64,000 bases of DNA from Bacteroidales bacterium (lineage in GTDB: Bacteria; Bacteroidota; Bacteroidia; Bacteroidales; Muribaculaceae), in contig JAQXRH010000071.1 of the NCBI GenBank assembly GCA_029218425.1, forward strand, positions 1-64,000, in the 5' to 3' direction. This document shows positions 8,948-18,069 of this stretch, piece after piece. The number at the start of each line of letters is the position of its first letter. Position 1 is the first letter of the stretch. Both the position numbers and the translations under genes were made by a program. The notes beneath the pieces are model-generated. The model ran no database searches. It was not told the origin of the DNA and was given only the letters and a program-made list of their open reading frames with translations.

Positions 8948-9715
8948 ATGGCACAGATAGAACAATCAAGCGGCGGCAAAAAGAAAAAAGGCGCCCAAAA
9001 GAAGATGCATATCCATGTCGACTTTACACCTATGGTTGACATGAACATGCTCCTTATCACGTTCTTCATGCTTTGTACCACGATGATTAAGTCGCAGACA
9101 CTAAGCATAGCGCTTCCGGCACCTCCCGATCCGGAACAAGAACGTACGCAGGACAACTCCGAAGTCGTTGCCGAAACCAAAGCAATCACTTTGATAATCG
9201 ACACCGAACGCGACAGCGAAGGTAACGTAGTGACCGATGCCGAGGGTAATACAAACGACGTGATTTACTATTACTGTGGTTTCGAACCCACCATCACCGA
9301 CACTAAGCAAGTTGTCTTCAACGACCCCGAAAAAGGCTTGAAGGTCGACAATACAGTCAAAGCCGAGAAATTCTTAGGCAACGACGGGTCAAAGGTTCAA
9401 GGTATACGCAAAGTGCTTCACGACCGCAACGTCGAAGTGCTCAACAAACTTGAATCGTTCAAAGACCAGTGGCGCCGCGGAAAAATCACCGACGAAGAGT
9501 ATCAGGAAATCGCTCGTCAAGTACGTAACGATAGCACCTTTACCAATCGTCCGGCAGTAACCGTAAAAGCCACTCCTCAAGCTTCATGGCAGAGCGTGAT
9601 ATCGGCCCTCGACGAAATGCAGATTAACCAAATCTCGCAATATCGTATAGGAACGTTCACCCCGACCGACTCCCTGTTGATAGTAGATTACAAACGTCGT
9701 AATCCTGCCGAATAA
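8948..9715 (+). CDS. exbD: ExbD/TolR family protein, second copy
   Basis: Second ExbD of the cluster, 255 residues, diverged from the first. A lysine-rich N-terminus leads to one membrane helix (about 29-47) with the conserved acidic residue Asp31 in FTPMVDMNMLLITFFM. The periplasmic part is again extended and rich in acidic and polar residues, ending with ASWQSVISALDEMQINQISQ, the usual ExbD C-terminal fold. Two different ExbD subunits suggest a heteromeric motor. It is followed by tonB after 36 bp. Confidence 0.92.
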   Translation: MAQIEQSSGGKKKKGAQKKMHIHVDFTPMVDMNMLLITFFMLCTTMIKSQTLSIALPAPPDPEQERTQDNSEVVAETKAITLIIDTERDSEGNVVTDAEGNTNDVIYYYCGFEPTITDTKQVVFNDPEKGLKVDNTVKAEKFLGNDGSKVQGIRKVLHDRNVEVLNKLESFKDQWRRGKITDEEYQEIARQVRNDSTFTNRPAVTVKATPQASWQSVISALDEMQINQISQYRIGTFTPTDSLLIVDYKRRNPAE

Positions 9716-9751
9716 GATGCAAGATTTATTAACTTTTAAAATCGCAAGAAC

Positions 9752-10636
9752 ATGGCAAAAGATGTAGATCTTTCATCAAAAGAATGGACCGACCTTATTT
9801 TTGAAGGTAAAAATAAAGCATTCGGTGCGTATACCCTCCGTCAGGCGAGTGACCATCGTCACAATGTCGCCGTACTCTATGTGGTAACCGGTCTCCTTGT
9901 CATCCTGCTCCTCGCTTGGGGTTATGGCAAGTACTCCGCAGCCCGCGAGCGTGCTGAGCAGGAGCGAATCAAAGAGCTTCTCGCCAGCATCGAGCAGCAG
10001 CAGTTCGAAGAGCTACAAGCTGAGCTCGAGCAAGATATAGAGGAGGAAAATCAAATGGAGCAAGAAGCAGAACCCGAACCTGAAGAGGAAGAAGCCCTCG
10101 CTGAGGAAATCCTTAACACCGAGAAGTTCACCGAGCTTTTGGTGCAGAAGGACGAAGACGTCAAGGAAGAAATCAAATCGGCTGATGATGTGAAAGACAC
10201 GTCGACAGCTCTTGGTTCGACCGACTTCGACAAAGGTACCGACGACCTCAACATCGTGCGTGAACACAAAAACGAAGTTATCGTTGAAGAGAAGCACGAA
10301 GTGGTAGAAGATACCAAGGTGTTCACCTCTGTAGAGCAGATGCCTCAGTTCCCCGGCGGCGAAGCCGAGTTGTTGAAGTGGATTTCAACCCACATCAAGT
10401 ATCCCGCAATCGCTATGGAGAACAACGTACAGGGTAAAGTCGTAGTGCAATTCGTTGTAACTCGCGACGGTTCGATCGGTGAAGTGAAAATCGCACGTGG
10501 TAAAGACCCCGACCTTGACAAAGAAGCTGTGCGCGTAGTCAGGACCTTGCCGAAGTTTATCCCCGGTAAGATGAACGGTCAGGCCGTTAACGTGTGGTAC
10601 ACCTTGCCTATCAACTTCAAGCTCCAAGGCGTATAA
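9752..10636 (+). CDS. tonB: TonB energy-transducing protein
   Basis: Couples the ExbB/ExbD motor to TonB-dependent outer-membrane receptors. A short cytoplasmic N-terminus (SSKEWTDLIFEGKNKAFGAY, typical of Bacteroidetes TonB) is followed by a membrane helix at about 38-56. A Glu/Gln-rich spacer (about 70-120) replaces the Pro-rich spacer of proteobacteria. The C-terminal TonB domain (about 205-294) contains PQFPGGEAELLKWI, YPAIAMENNVQGKVVVQFVV and the final WYTLPINFKL. Last gene of the unit, followed by a strong hairpin. Confidence 0.95.
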   Translation: MAKDVDLSSKEWTDLIFEGKNKAFGAYTLRQASDHRHNVAVLYVVTGLLVILLLAWGYGKYSAARERAEQERIKELLASIEQQQFEELQAELEQDIEEENQMEQEAEPEPEEEEALAEEILNTEKFTELLVQKDEDVKEEIKSADDVKDTSTALGSTDFDKGTDDLNIVREHKNEVIVEEKHEVVEDTKVFTSVEQMPQFPGGEAELLKWISTHIKYPAIAMENNVQGKVVVQFVVTRDGSIGEVKIARGKDPDLDKEAVRVVRTLPKFIPGKMNGQAVNVWYTLPINFKLQGV

Positions 10637-10684
10637 AATTAATGACTACAACGCTTGCCCATAGGCAAGTGACCCTTCTTAAAC

Positions 10685-10722
10685 ACTGGCGGCGTGTCAA
10701 ACATACTTGACACGCCGCCAGT
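10685..10722 (+). terminator. Terminator after tonB
   Basis: Perfect 16-bp inverted repeat (10685-10700 and 10707-10722, 6-nt loop) followed by a short T-rich stretch. The stem belongs to a recurring type (GGCGG-x-GTGTCAA) seen again at 23306 and 28675. Confidence 0.85.
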
Positions 10723-10811
10723 TGCTTTTCGCGATGATTTTAACCGTCCGGAATCGGGCCGATTTTGTAAAATGATTTTGTACTGAAGTTAGCCTTTCAC
10801 CGGTAGTTCTG

Positions 10812-10916
10812 TGGGGCGGCTCGGGCCAGTTGCCGCTGTGTGGGATTGCTCGAAGCAGTGGTTGCTATTTGGGGTGGCTCGGGGACGTTTCCCGGTGTGA
10901 GAGATTGCTCGAAGCC
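10812..10916. repeat. Imperfect direct duplication of about 48 bp
   Basis: Two similar segments, about 10812-10858 and 10870-10916, share TGGGG-GGCTCGGG, GTGTG and GATTGCTCGAAGC with scattered changes. They lie in the tonB-NlpC intergenic region (10637-11078), which otherwise contains only the tonB terminator and a promoter. Confidence 0.55.
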
Positions 10917-11016
10917 AGATGGTGGAAAACTACATCGCATACATGGACGATACCGATGGACGAGGTGGTGAATTTAACTAATTTAACAAAAGATAATATT
11001 CTATATGATTATTGGT

Positions 11017-11048
11017 CTTGGATATGGCATAGCTTTTCGCTAATTTTG
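11017..11048 (+). promoter_or_regulatory. Promoter of the NlpC/P60 gene
   Basis: CTTG (11017-11020) and TAATTTTG (11041-11048) are 20 bp apart, fitting the Bacteroidetes -33/-7 pattern. The start codon lies about 30 bp downstream. Confidence 0.55.
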
Positions 11049-11078
11049 TAAGTGTTAAAACGACCAATATAAGGCATA

Positions 11079-11666
11079 GTGATAAAGCGAGTGTACATAT
11101 CATTGATACTGACCGTAATGGCAGTGACAGCGTCGGCCCAACAGGTGAGAATGCCATCTCATGCAGCCGACGAGCGTCTTGCCGCCATTGAGAAAGTTGA
11201 TCTCACTCGCCATTTGCCCGACATCACCAGCCGTGAGCTCAAGGCATTTGCCCCCGACGATGTCGTGGCCACCGCAAACGATATGTTGTCGCTTGCCCGC
11301 ACTTTCATCGGCCTCCGTTATCGTTCCGGCGGCAGTACGCCCAAAGGATTTGACTGTTCAGGTTTCACTTCATATATTTTCGCGCAATTCGGCTACGACT
11401 TGAAGCGTTCATCGCGCGAGCAGTATCGCTATGACGGCGAAGAAGTTGATAAAATGCAAGTGCAGCCCGGCGACTTGATCTTCTTCAAAGGCCGCAATTC
11501 GCGGTCGAGCATCGTAGGGCATGTGGGCATCGTGGTCGACGGCGATCCCGTCACCGGAGAAATCACATTCATCCACTCGGCATGCTCGTCGGGCATATCT
11601 ATCGACACCACTACTGACCCCTATTATGCAAAGCGCTTCGTCGGCGTCAAAAGGGTGATAAAATGA
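11079..11666 (+). CDS. Secreted NlpC/P60 family peptidoglycan hydrolase
   Basis: Probable gamma-D-glutamyl-diamino-acid endopeptidase acting on peptidoglycan in the periplasm. A signal peptide (about 1-20, ending ASA-Q) precedes an NlpC/P60 domain (about 66-195). The catalytic cysteine is Cys93 in FDCSGFTSYIF, the histidine His148 in GHVGIVVDG, and His166 is the likely third polar residue. The start is GTG; an in-frame stop lies immediately upstream, so no ATG alternative gives a signal peptide. It has its own promoter and is followed by ligA after about 90 bp. Confidence 0.9.
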   Translation: MIKRVYISLILTVMAVTASAQQVRMPSHAADERLAAIEKVDLTRHLPDITSRELKAFAPDDVVATANDMLSLARTFIGLRYRSGGSTPKGFDCSGFTSYIFAQFGYDLKRSSREQYRYDGEEVDKMQVQPGDLIFFKGRNSRSSIVGHVGIVVDGDPVTGEITFIHSACSSGISIDTTTDPYYAKRFVGVKRVIK

Positions 11667-13760
<2,094 letters not shown>

Positions 13761-13825
13761 TGTGCCCCTTCGGCATACAGAGATAACTTACCCCTATGAG
13801 CGAAAAATGGATAAACCGTTTTGAG

Positions 13826-14422
13826 ATGAAATGTCAACATGTCATCGTAGCGGCATTGCTATGCCTTGCTGCAACATTTGCCGGATGCCAGAACAGGGAA
13901 GGGCTGGCCAAAGACGTGACCGGCACTTGGCAGTCGTCGCCCGAGATCGTCGTCGCCAACGATAGCGCCGATGTGAGCCTAATCAAGTCCTACGAGTTCG
14001 TGCCTGAGAAGGATGCCGAAGGCGCGTTGGTGGTGAGCGCTATGCTATCGATAGAGAAGTATATGCCTGGAAACGGCGTTGCACCCCGCCCCTTTACCGT
14101 GAGCGCGGTAGCATTGGCGTCGGTGACTGGCACTTACGAGGCCGTATCTTATGATAAAATCATATTGCATCCCGAAGCGTCGACTTTTGCTTTTTCGGTT
14201 GACTCGGCGGCCGTCAGATGCCATGCCGCCGGAATGGCTGTCGACTCACTTGCAGGGTTCAGGCAGCAAATTGCAGAAGCCTTACAGGCCGACTTCTTAC
14301 AGGCCGTCAAGAGCAGCTTCACGCGAAACGACACCCTGACGCAAGTCGCGATGTCGGACACTATGATAAGTTGCCATATTGGCGCCGACGAAAAGACGTT
14401 GCGCCTGCAATCGCCACGATAG
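13826..14422 (+). CDS. Small lipoprotein, lipocalin-like
   Basis: Unrecognised family. The start is set at the internal ATG because it directly opens a lipoprotein signal (KCQHVIVAALLCLAATFAGC, lipobox FAGC); an in-frame ATG 30 bp upstream is an alternative. After the lipid cysteine, a VTGTWQS motif suggests a lipocalin-like domain of the kind common in Bacteroidales lipoproteins, but the match is weak. About 198 residues. It is encoded 65 bp after ligA on the same strand and is followed by a strong hairpin. Confidence 0.7.
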   Translation: MKCQHVIVAALLCLAATFAGCQNREGLAKDVTGTWQSSPEIVVANDSADVSLIKSYEFVPEKDAEGALVVSAMLSIEKYMPGNGVAPRPFTVSAVALASVTGTYEAVSYDKIILHPEASTFAFSVDSAAVRCHAAGMAVDSLAGFRQQIAEALQADFLQAVKSSFTRNDTLTQVAMSDTMISCHIGADEKTLRLQSPR

Positions 14423-14489
14423 GCCGCAGAGTAGCAGTACCGCCTGTCGGCGTGCGCGATGCCGCTTGATGGCCGGAATACATAAACCG

Positions 14490-14527
14490 CAGTGCCCGCC
14501 GGAATGTCGCATTTCCGGCGGGCACTG
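14490..14527. terminator. Bidirectional hairpin terminator between convergent genes
   Basis: Perfect 15-bp GC-rich inverted repeat (14490-14504 and 14513-14527, 8-nt loop) between a plus-strand and a minus-strand lipoprotein gene. Confidence 0.75.
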
Positions 14528-14559
14528 GTTGTATAAGTTAAGAATCTTTGTAGACGGTA

Positions 14560-15039
14560 TTATATACGTGTGAGAGTGATTTCTTGACCATTGCAGTTGG
14601 CTGTCAGAATGTCGCCATCAATTACTACGTCGGTAAACGTCGTCTCGACTCCGGTCATTTGCGATTTCTGTTGTTCCATAGCCAATTCGATCTGTTCTTC
14701 GGGTATTCCCTCAACTTCATATTTTGAAAAATTATAATTTTCGGCTGAAATAGTGAAGGTAATAGTGTTGTCGTTGAAGGTGTAATCGCAAGTACCCTCA
14801 CCCTCGATTGCCATGTAGGGGCTTTCACTGTTCATTACTGAAGTTTGGGTGAGCGTGCCATCGGATTTGAAGTCGTAGGTGACAGTGGCTTGAACACCAG
14901 CTTTGTCAACTTCTTGTTGCCATTTGCCTACTAACGGGTTATCGGAACTCGAGCTATTGGAGTTCGAGCTCTTGGAGCATGAGGCAAGCACGAGCAACAT
15001 CGTGCACAGGCACATTGCGAAATAAGTAATACGTTTCAT
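14560..15039 (-). CDS. Lipocalin-like lipoprotein
   Basis: Predicted outer-membrane lipoprotein of 159 residues. The signal peptide ends in lipobox LASC (Cys21), followed by a serine-rich linker and then NPLVGKWQQEVD, the G-x-W start of the lipocalin-like fold seen in many short Bacteroidetes lipoproteins. The remainder is beta-rich (ATVTYDFKSDGTLTQT, CDYTFNDNTITFTI). Function unknown. Transcribed convergently with the preceding lipoprotein; a possible -7 box lies at 15084-15091. Confidence 0.8.
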   Translation of the reverse strand: MKRITYFAMCLCTMLLVLASCSKSSNSNSSSSDNPLVGKWQQEVDKAGVQATVTYDFKSDGTLTQTSVMNSESPYMAIEGEGTCDYTFNDNTITFTISAENYNFSKYEVEGIPEEQIELAMEQQKSQMTGVETTFTDVVIDGDILTANCNGQEITLTRI

Positions 15040-15083
15040 AGCTAAATAAATTTATAATTGTGAATAAAAAAAAATAATTGTTG

Positions 15084-15091
15084 CAAAAGTA
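15084..15091 (-). promoter_or_regulatory. Candidate -7 box for the lipocalin-like lipoprotein
   Basis: Reads TACTTTTG on the minus strand (TAnnTTTG), 45 bp upstream of the start codon. The -33 partner is weak. The 15040-15346 region also holds the divergent rpsP promoter and an A-rich stretch with two copies of AAAAATTGGCAAAAAT. Confidence 0.35.
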
Positions 15092-15255
15092 ATACAAATT
15101 TTGCAGATTTTCGTAAAATGGCCAAAAAAAATGAATGAAACAAGCCAAAAATTGGCAAAAATGAGCAAAAATTGGCAAAAATATGTTCTAAATTAGGAGT
15201 TTAACGTTCAAATCAACTTTCGAATGAAAATGTTGGGAAATTAGTGCTGAGTAAA

Positions 15256-15287
15256 TTTTGCCATGTGATAAAAAAGTTGTAACTTTG
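15256..15287 (+). promoter_or_regulatory. Promoter of rpsP
   Basis: TTTTG (15256-15260) and TAACTTTG (15280-15287) separated by 19 bp: a full Bacteroidetes-type promoter about 60 bp upstream of rpsP. Confidence 0.75.
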
Positions 15288-15346
15288 TGCCGCTTCAAAA
15301 CAATACAAAACCAAATCAAATCAAATCAATTTAAACAAATTAATTA

Positions 15347-15901
15347 ATGGCAACAAAAATCAGATTACAACGCCACGGTCGCAAGAACTACGCGTTTTAT
15401 CCTATTGTAATCGCCGATAGCAGAGCACCACGAGATGGTAAATTTATTGAAAGGATAGGTTCTTATAATCCTAACACTAATCCTGCTACAATAACTTTGA
15501 ATTTCGAACGGGCTTTGTATTGGGTGAATGTTGGTGCACAACCTACCGACACCGTACGTACTATCCTCTCAAATGAGGGTGTCCTCTTGATGAAACATCT
15601 CCAGGGCGGTGTGAAGAAAGGTGCATTTGACGAAGCTGAGGCTCAGCGCCGTTTCGATGCTTGGAAAAGCAAGAAACAAGCAGCAGTAGAAGCCGTTAAG
15701 ACTTCACTCTCCGACAAAAAAGCACAGGACGCAAAATCTCGTCTTGAAGCTGAGCAGGCTAAGAACAAAGCAAAAGCTGAGGTCGTAGCTAAGAAGAAAG
15801 CAGAAATCGCAGCCGCCAAGGCTGAGGCAGAAGCTGCCGCTAAAGCAGAAGCAGAAGCCGCTGCAGCTCCCGAAGCAGCAGAAGTTCCCGCCGCTGAATA
15901 A
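15347..15901 (+). CDS. rpsP: Small ribosomal subunit protein bS16, extended
   Basis: Component of the 30S subunit. Residues 1-85 are the bS16 domain ([38 protein letters not shown]). Residues beyond about 110 form a long Ala/Lys/Glu-rich helical tail, doubling the size relative to the 80-90-residue enterobacterial protein; such tails are usual in Bacteroidetes. Single-gene unit with its own promoter and a terminator 55 bp downstream; it is not next to rimM, trmD or rplS here. Confidence 0.96.
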   Translation: MATKIRLQRHGRKNYAFYPIVIADSRAPRDGKFIERIGSYNPNTNPATITLNFERALYWVNVGAQPTDTVRTILSNEGVLLMKHLQGGVKKGAFDEAEAQRRFDAWKSKKQAAVEAVKTSLSDKKAQDAKSRLEAEQAKNKAKAEVVAKKKAEIAAAKAEAEAAAKAEAEAAAAPEAAEVPAAE

Positions 15902-15955
15902 TCGGCCGACAACGCTTTCAACCCCTTTCGACCTTAAGTCGATAACTTTTACCGA

Positions 15956-15987
15956 GGAGGTAGCGAAACAATCGTTTCACTACCTCC
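15956..15987 (+). terminator. Terminator after rpsP
   Basis: 14-bp stem with one mismatch (15956-15969 and 15974-15987, loop AATC), followed by TTTGCTTT. Confidence 0.75.
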
Positions 15988-16119
15988 TTTGCTTTATATG
16001 CGACATCCGTAAACATCCGCAGCGGCAGGGTATTAGCCTAATCCGCCACGGCATCGTTGCGCTCAGCTGTGGACTACTCACAAGACGCTTCTCCGAGGCT
16101 AAAGCGATGGGAACCAGAT

Positions 16120-16149
16120 GTATACCCCAGGCTTCGGCCTGGGGTATAC
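16120..16149. repeat. Perfect hairpin with UUCG loop
   Basis: A 13-bp perfect stem (GTATACCCCAGGC and its complement) closed by TTCG, which as RNA would be the very stable cUUCGg tetraloop. It stands alone in the rpsP-M23 intergenic region and could act as a terminator for the minus-strand M23 gene or as a repeat element. Confidence 0.6.
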
Positions 16150-16195
16150 CACAAAGCCATCTCTCCGACATGGGATACTGTTAACGATTCAACCG

Positions 16196-16246
16196 GCTTT
16201 TGCAGCTGACCAGCTTTTGCAACTGACCAGCTTTTGCGGCTGACCC
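16196..16246. repeat. Three tandem 17-bp repeats
   Basis: Units GCTTTTGCAGCTGACCA, GCTTTTGCAACTGACCA and GCTTTTGCGGCTGACCC at 16196, 16213 and 16230. They are directly adjacent with no spacers, so not CRISPR-like. Each contains a near-palindromic core. Confidence 0.8.
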
Positions 16247-16355
16247 ATGTAATCGACATCGGTCCGGATGGTGTGCGGATGTTAACGACCCCGGTGGGAG
16301 GCGTTTGGGTGGTTGCTCTCCGACCGGGGTCGTGTATGGTTGGGGGTGATTAGTG

Positions 16356-17348
16356 TTAGCGTACTTTGAGGCGTTGGCCTATGCGGAGCTTGGTGCGGGT
16401 GTTGATGCCGTTGAGCTGGCAGAGGCGGCGTACGGTGACGTGGTGCTTGGCGGCGATGGCGCCCAAGGTGTCGCCCTTCTTGACTTTGTAGGTGGCAGCT
16501 CCCGATGATTTGCCTGATTTCTTTGATGAATTAGAGGCGACGGGTCGGGGGTTGTTTTGGTTGTATACCTTGGCATATTCGGCGTTGGCGGCCGGGTCGA
16601 AATTGCGGGCGTTCTGATATGTCGATTTGGTGAATGTGTAAGTGTCGGTGTGGACCGTTTGATTGGCAAAGTCGAAGATGGCTGCGGGGTTTATGGCATA
16701 TCCCATGTAGCGTGTTTCGAAGTGGAGGTGAGGCCCTGTGGAGCGGCCGGTGTTGCCGCCGAGCGCAATTGGGTCGCCGGCTTTGACGTATTGGTCGGGT
16801 TCGACGAGGAATTTCGACAGGTGGCCGTAGACGGTTTCAAGGTCGTTGGTGTGGCGGACGATGATGTAGTAGCCGTAGCCGCGGCGTTCGAAGTTGGTGA
16901 GGCGGACACGGCCGTCGAAGGCGGCGCGTATGGTGTCGCCGACGTAGAGCTTAAGGTCGACGCCTTTGTGCATGCGGCGGAAACGGCGGCGGTAGCCGTA
17001 GGGCGAGGTGACGTATCCGGGGTGGGGCATGCAGAAGTTTGACACGTCGATGGTGTGGCGGTCGGGCACTTCCATCCCGGCGTAGGCGTTTACGAGTTTG
17101 GAGTCCCATCCTTCGGTGTAGATGTCCATTTCGGGCTCCTCTTCGTTTTCAAATAGGTTGTCTAAGAATTGCCGGGTGGTTTCGACTTGTATTTGCTCGT
17201 TGATGTTGACTTGTCCGGCGATGAGGTCGCGGTGCTGGTCGGTGTGCTCGCCTGGCAGACGGTAGGTGGTCTGGGCCTGGGCGGAAGCTGTCAGGGCGAA
17301 ATAAGCTGCAATTGATGAGAGTGATAGTATGATTGTTTTAAATTGCAT
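16356..17348 (-). CDS. M23 family metallopeptidase with LysM domain
   Basis: Secreted peptidoglycan endopeptidase or hydrolase regulator. A signal peptide (about 1-25, ASAQAQ) is followed by a M23/lysostaphin domain with zinc ligands His127, Asp131 (HKGVD) and His209, plus His176 and His207 (GPHLHFE). The C-terminal LysM module (about 287-330, KVKKGDTLGAIAAKHHVTV) binds glycan. All catalytic residues are present, so it is predicted to be active. It is encoded 34 bp downstream of ndk on the same strand. Confidence 0.93.
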   Translation of the reverse strand: MQFKTIILSLSSIAAYFALTASAQAQTTYRLPGEHTDQHRDLIAGQVNINEQIQVETTRQFLDNLFENEEEPEMDIYTEGWDSKLVNAYAGMEVPDRHTIDVSNFCMPHPGYVTSPYGYRRRFRRMHKGVDLKLYVGDTIRAAFDGRVRLTNFERRGYGYYIIVRHTNDLETVYGHLSKFLVEPDQYVKAGDPIALGGNTGRSTGPHLHFETRYMGYAINPAAIFDFANQTVHTDTYTFTKSTYQNARNFDPAANAEYAKVYNQNNPRPVASNSSKKSGKSSGAATYKVKKGDTLGAIAAKHHVTVRRLCQLNGINTRTKLRIGQRLKVR

Positions 17349-17382
17349 TCTTTTTCAGAGTGAGGAAGGTTGGAAATTTTGA

Positions 17383-17847
17383 TTAGTTTTTTTCGTTGTC
17401 GGCGTAGAGGTATTGCAGCATGGGCAATTGATACTCAAACACTTCTTCGGGTCGGAAGAAGCGGTCGATTTCGATAGCGGCATTTTCAGGCGAGTCGGAT
17501 GCGTGGATTATGTTTTCCTGTCCGCTCATGCTGAAGTCGCCACGTATAGTACCTGGGTCGGCCTGTCGGCCATTGGTGGCACCTGTCATCTTACGCACTA
17601 CGGCTACTGCGTCGTTGCCCGATATTACCATTACGATGACGGGGCAAGCCATCATCGACCGGAGGATATTGGGGAAGAAGGGTCGGTCGGTAAGGTGTGC
17701 ATAGTGGCGGCGGAGAATTTCTTCGTCCAATTGCATCATTTTGATGCCGTTGATTTGCAAACCTTTGCGTTGGAAACGCTCGATGACCGGTCCGACGAGG
17801 CAACGCTGTACACCGGAGGGCTTAATGATGATAAGTGTTTTTTCCAT
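17383..17847 (-). CDS. ndk: Nucleoside-diphosphate kinase
   Basis: Transfers the gamma phosphate of ATP to nucleoside diphosphates through a phosphohistidine. The catalytic residue is His115 in NIIHASDS, and the N-terminal EKTLIIIKPSGVQR is the family start, giving 154 residues, the normal length. An upstream in-frame ATG would add 26 unrelated residues; it lies within the -7 box at 17923-17930, so the shorter start is chosen. M23 gene follows after 34 bp. Confidence 0.96.
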   Translation of the reverse strand: MEKTLIIIKPSGVQRCLVGPVIERFQRKGLQINGIKMMQLDEEILRRHYAHLTDRPFFPNILRSMMACPVIVMVISGNDAVAVVRKMTGATNGRQADPGTIRGDFSMSGQENIIHASDSPENAAIEIDRFFRPEEVFEYQLPMLQYLYADNEKN

Positions 17848-17922
17848 TGGTCTGAGGTCTAATGTGAGCCGCTCTTTAATAGGTGCCGTGCCATTATGGT
17901 GTGACTCAATTTTGCGATACCT

Positions 17923-17930
17923 CAAATTTA
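17923..17930 (-). promoter_or_regulatory. Candidate -7 box of ndk
   Basis: Minus strand TAAATTTG, about 75 bp upstream of the ndk start; the -33 partner is weak. Confidence 0.45.
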
Positions 17931-18069
17931 CGCATTATTTTTTGAAAATCCGAAATATCAGGCAATTAAAAAATGTAAACAAAAATCAATTGTTCCGAAA
18001 ATGGCATATAAAATGCTGATAATCAGCGGTGTAGTAAAATTATGTTTTGCAACATAAATTTCAGGTTTG

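Noticed and set aside
16196..16246. Possible CRISPR remnant
   Set aside because: The 17-bp units are directly adjacent without spacers and no cas gene is present.
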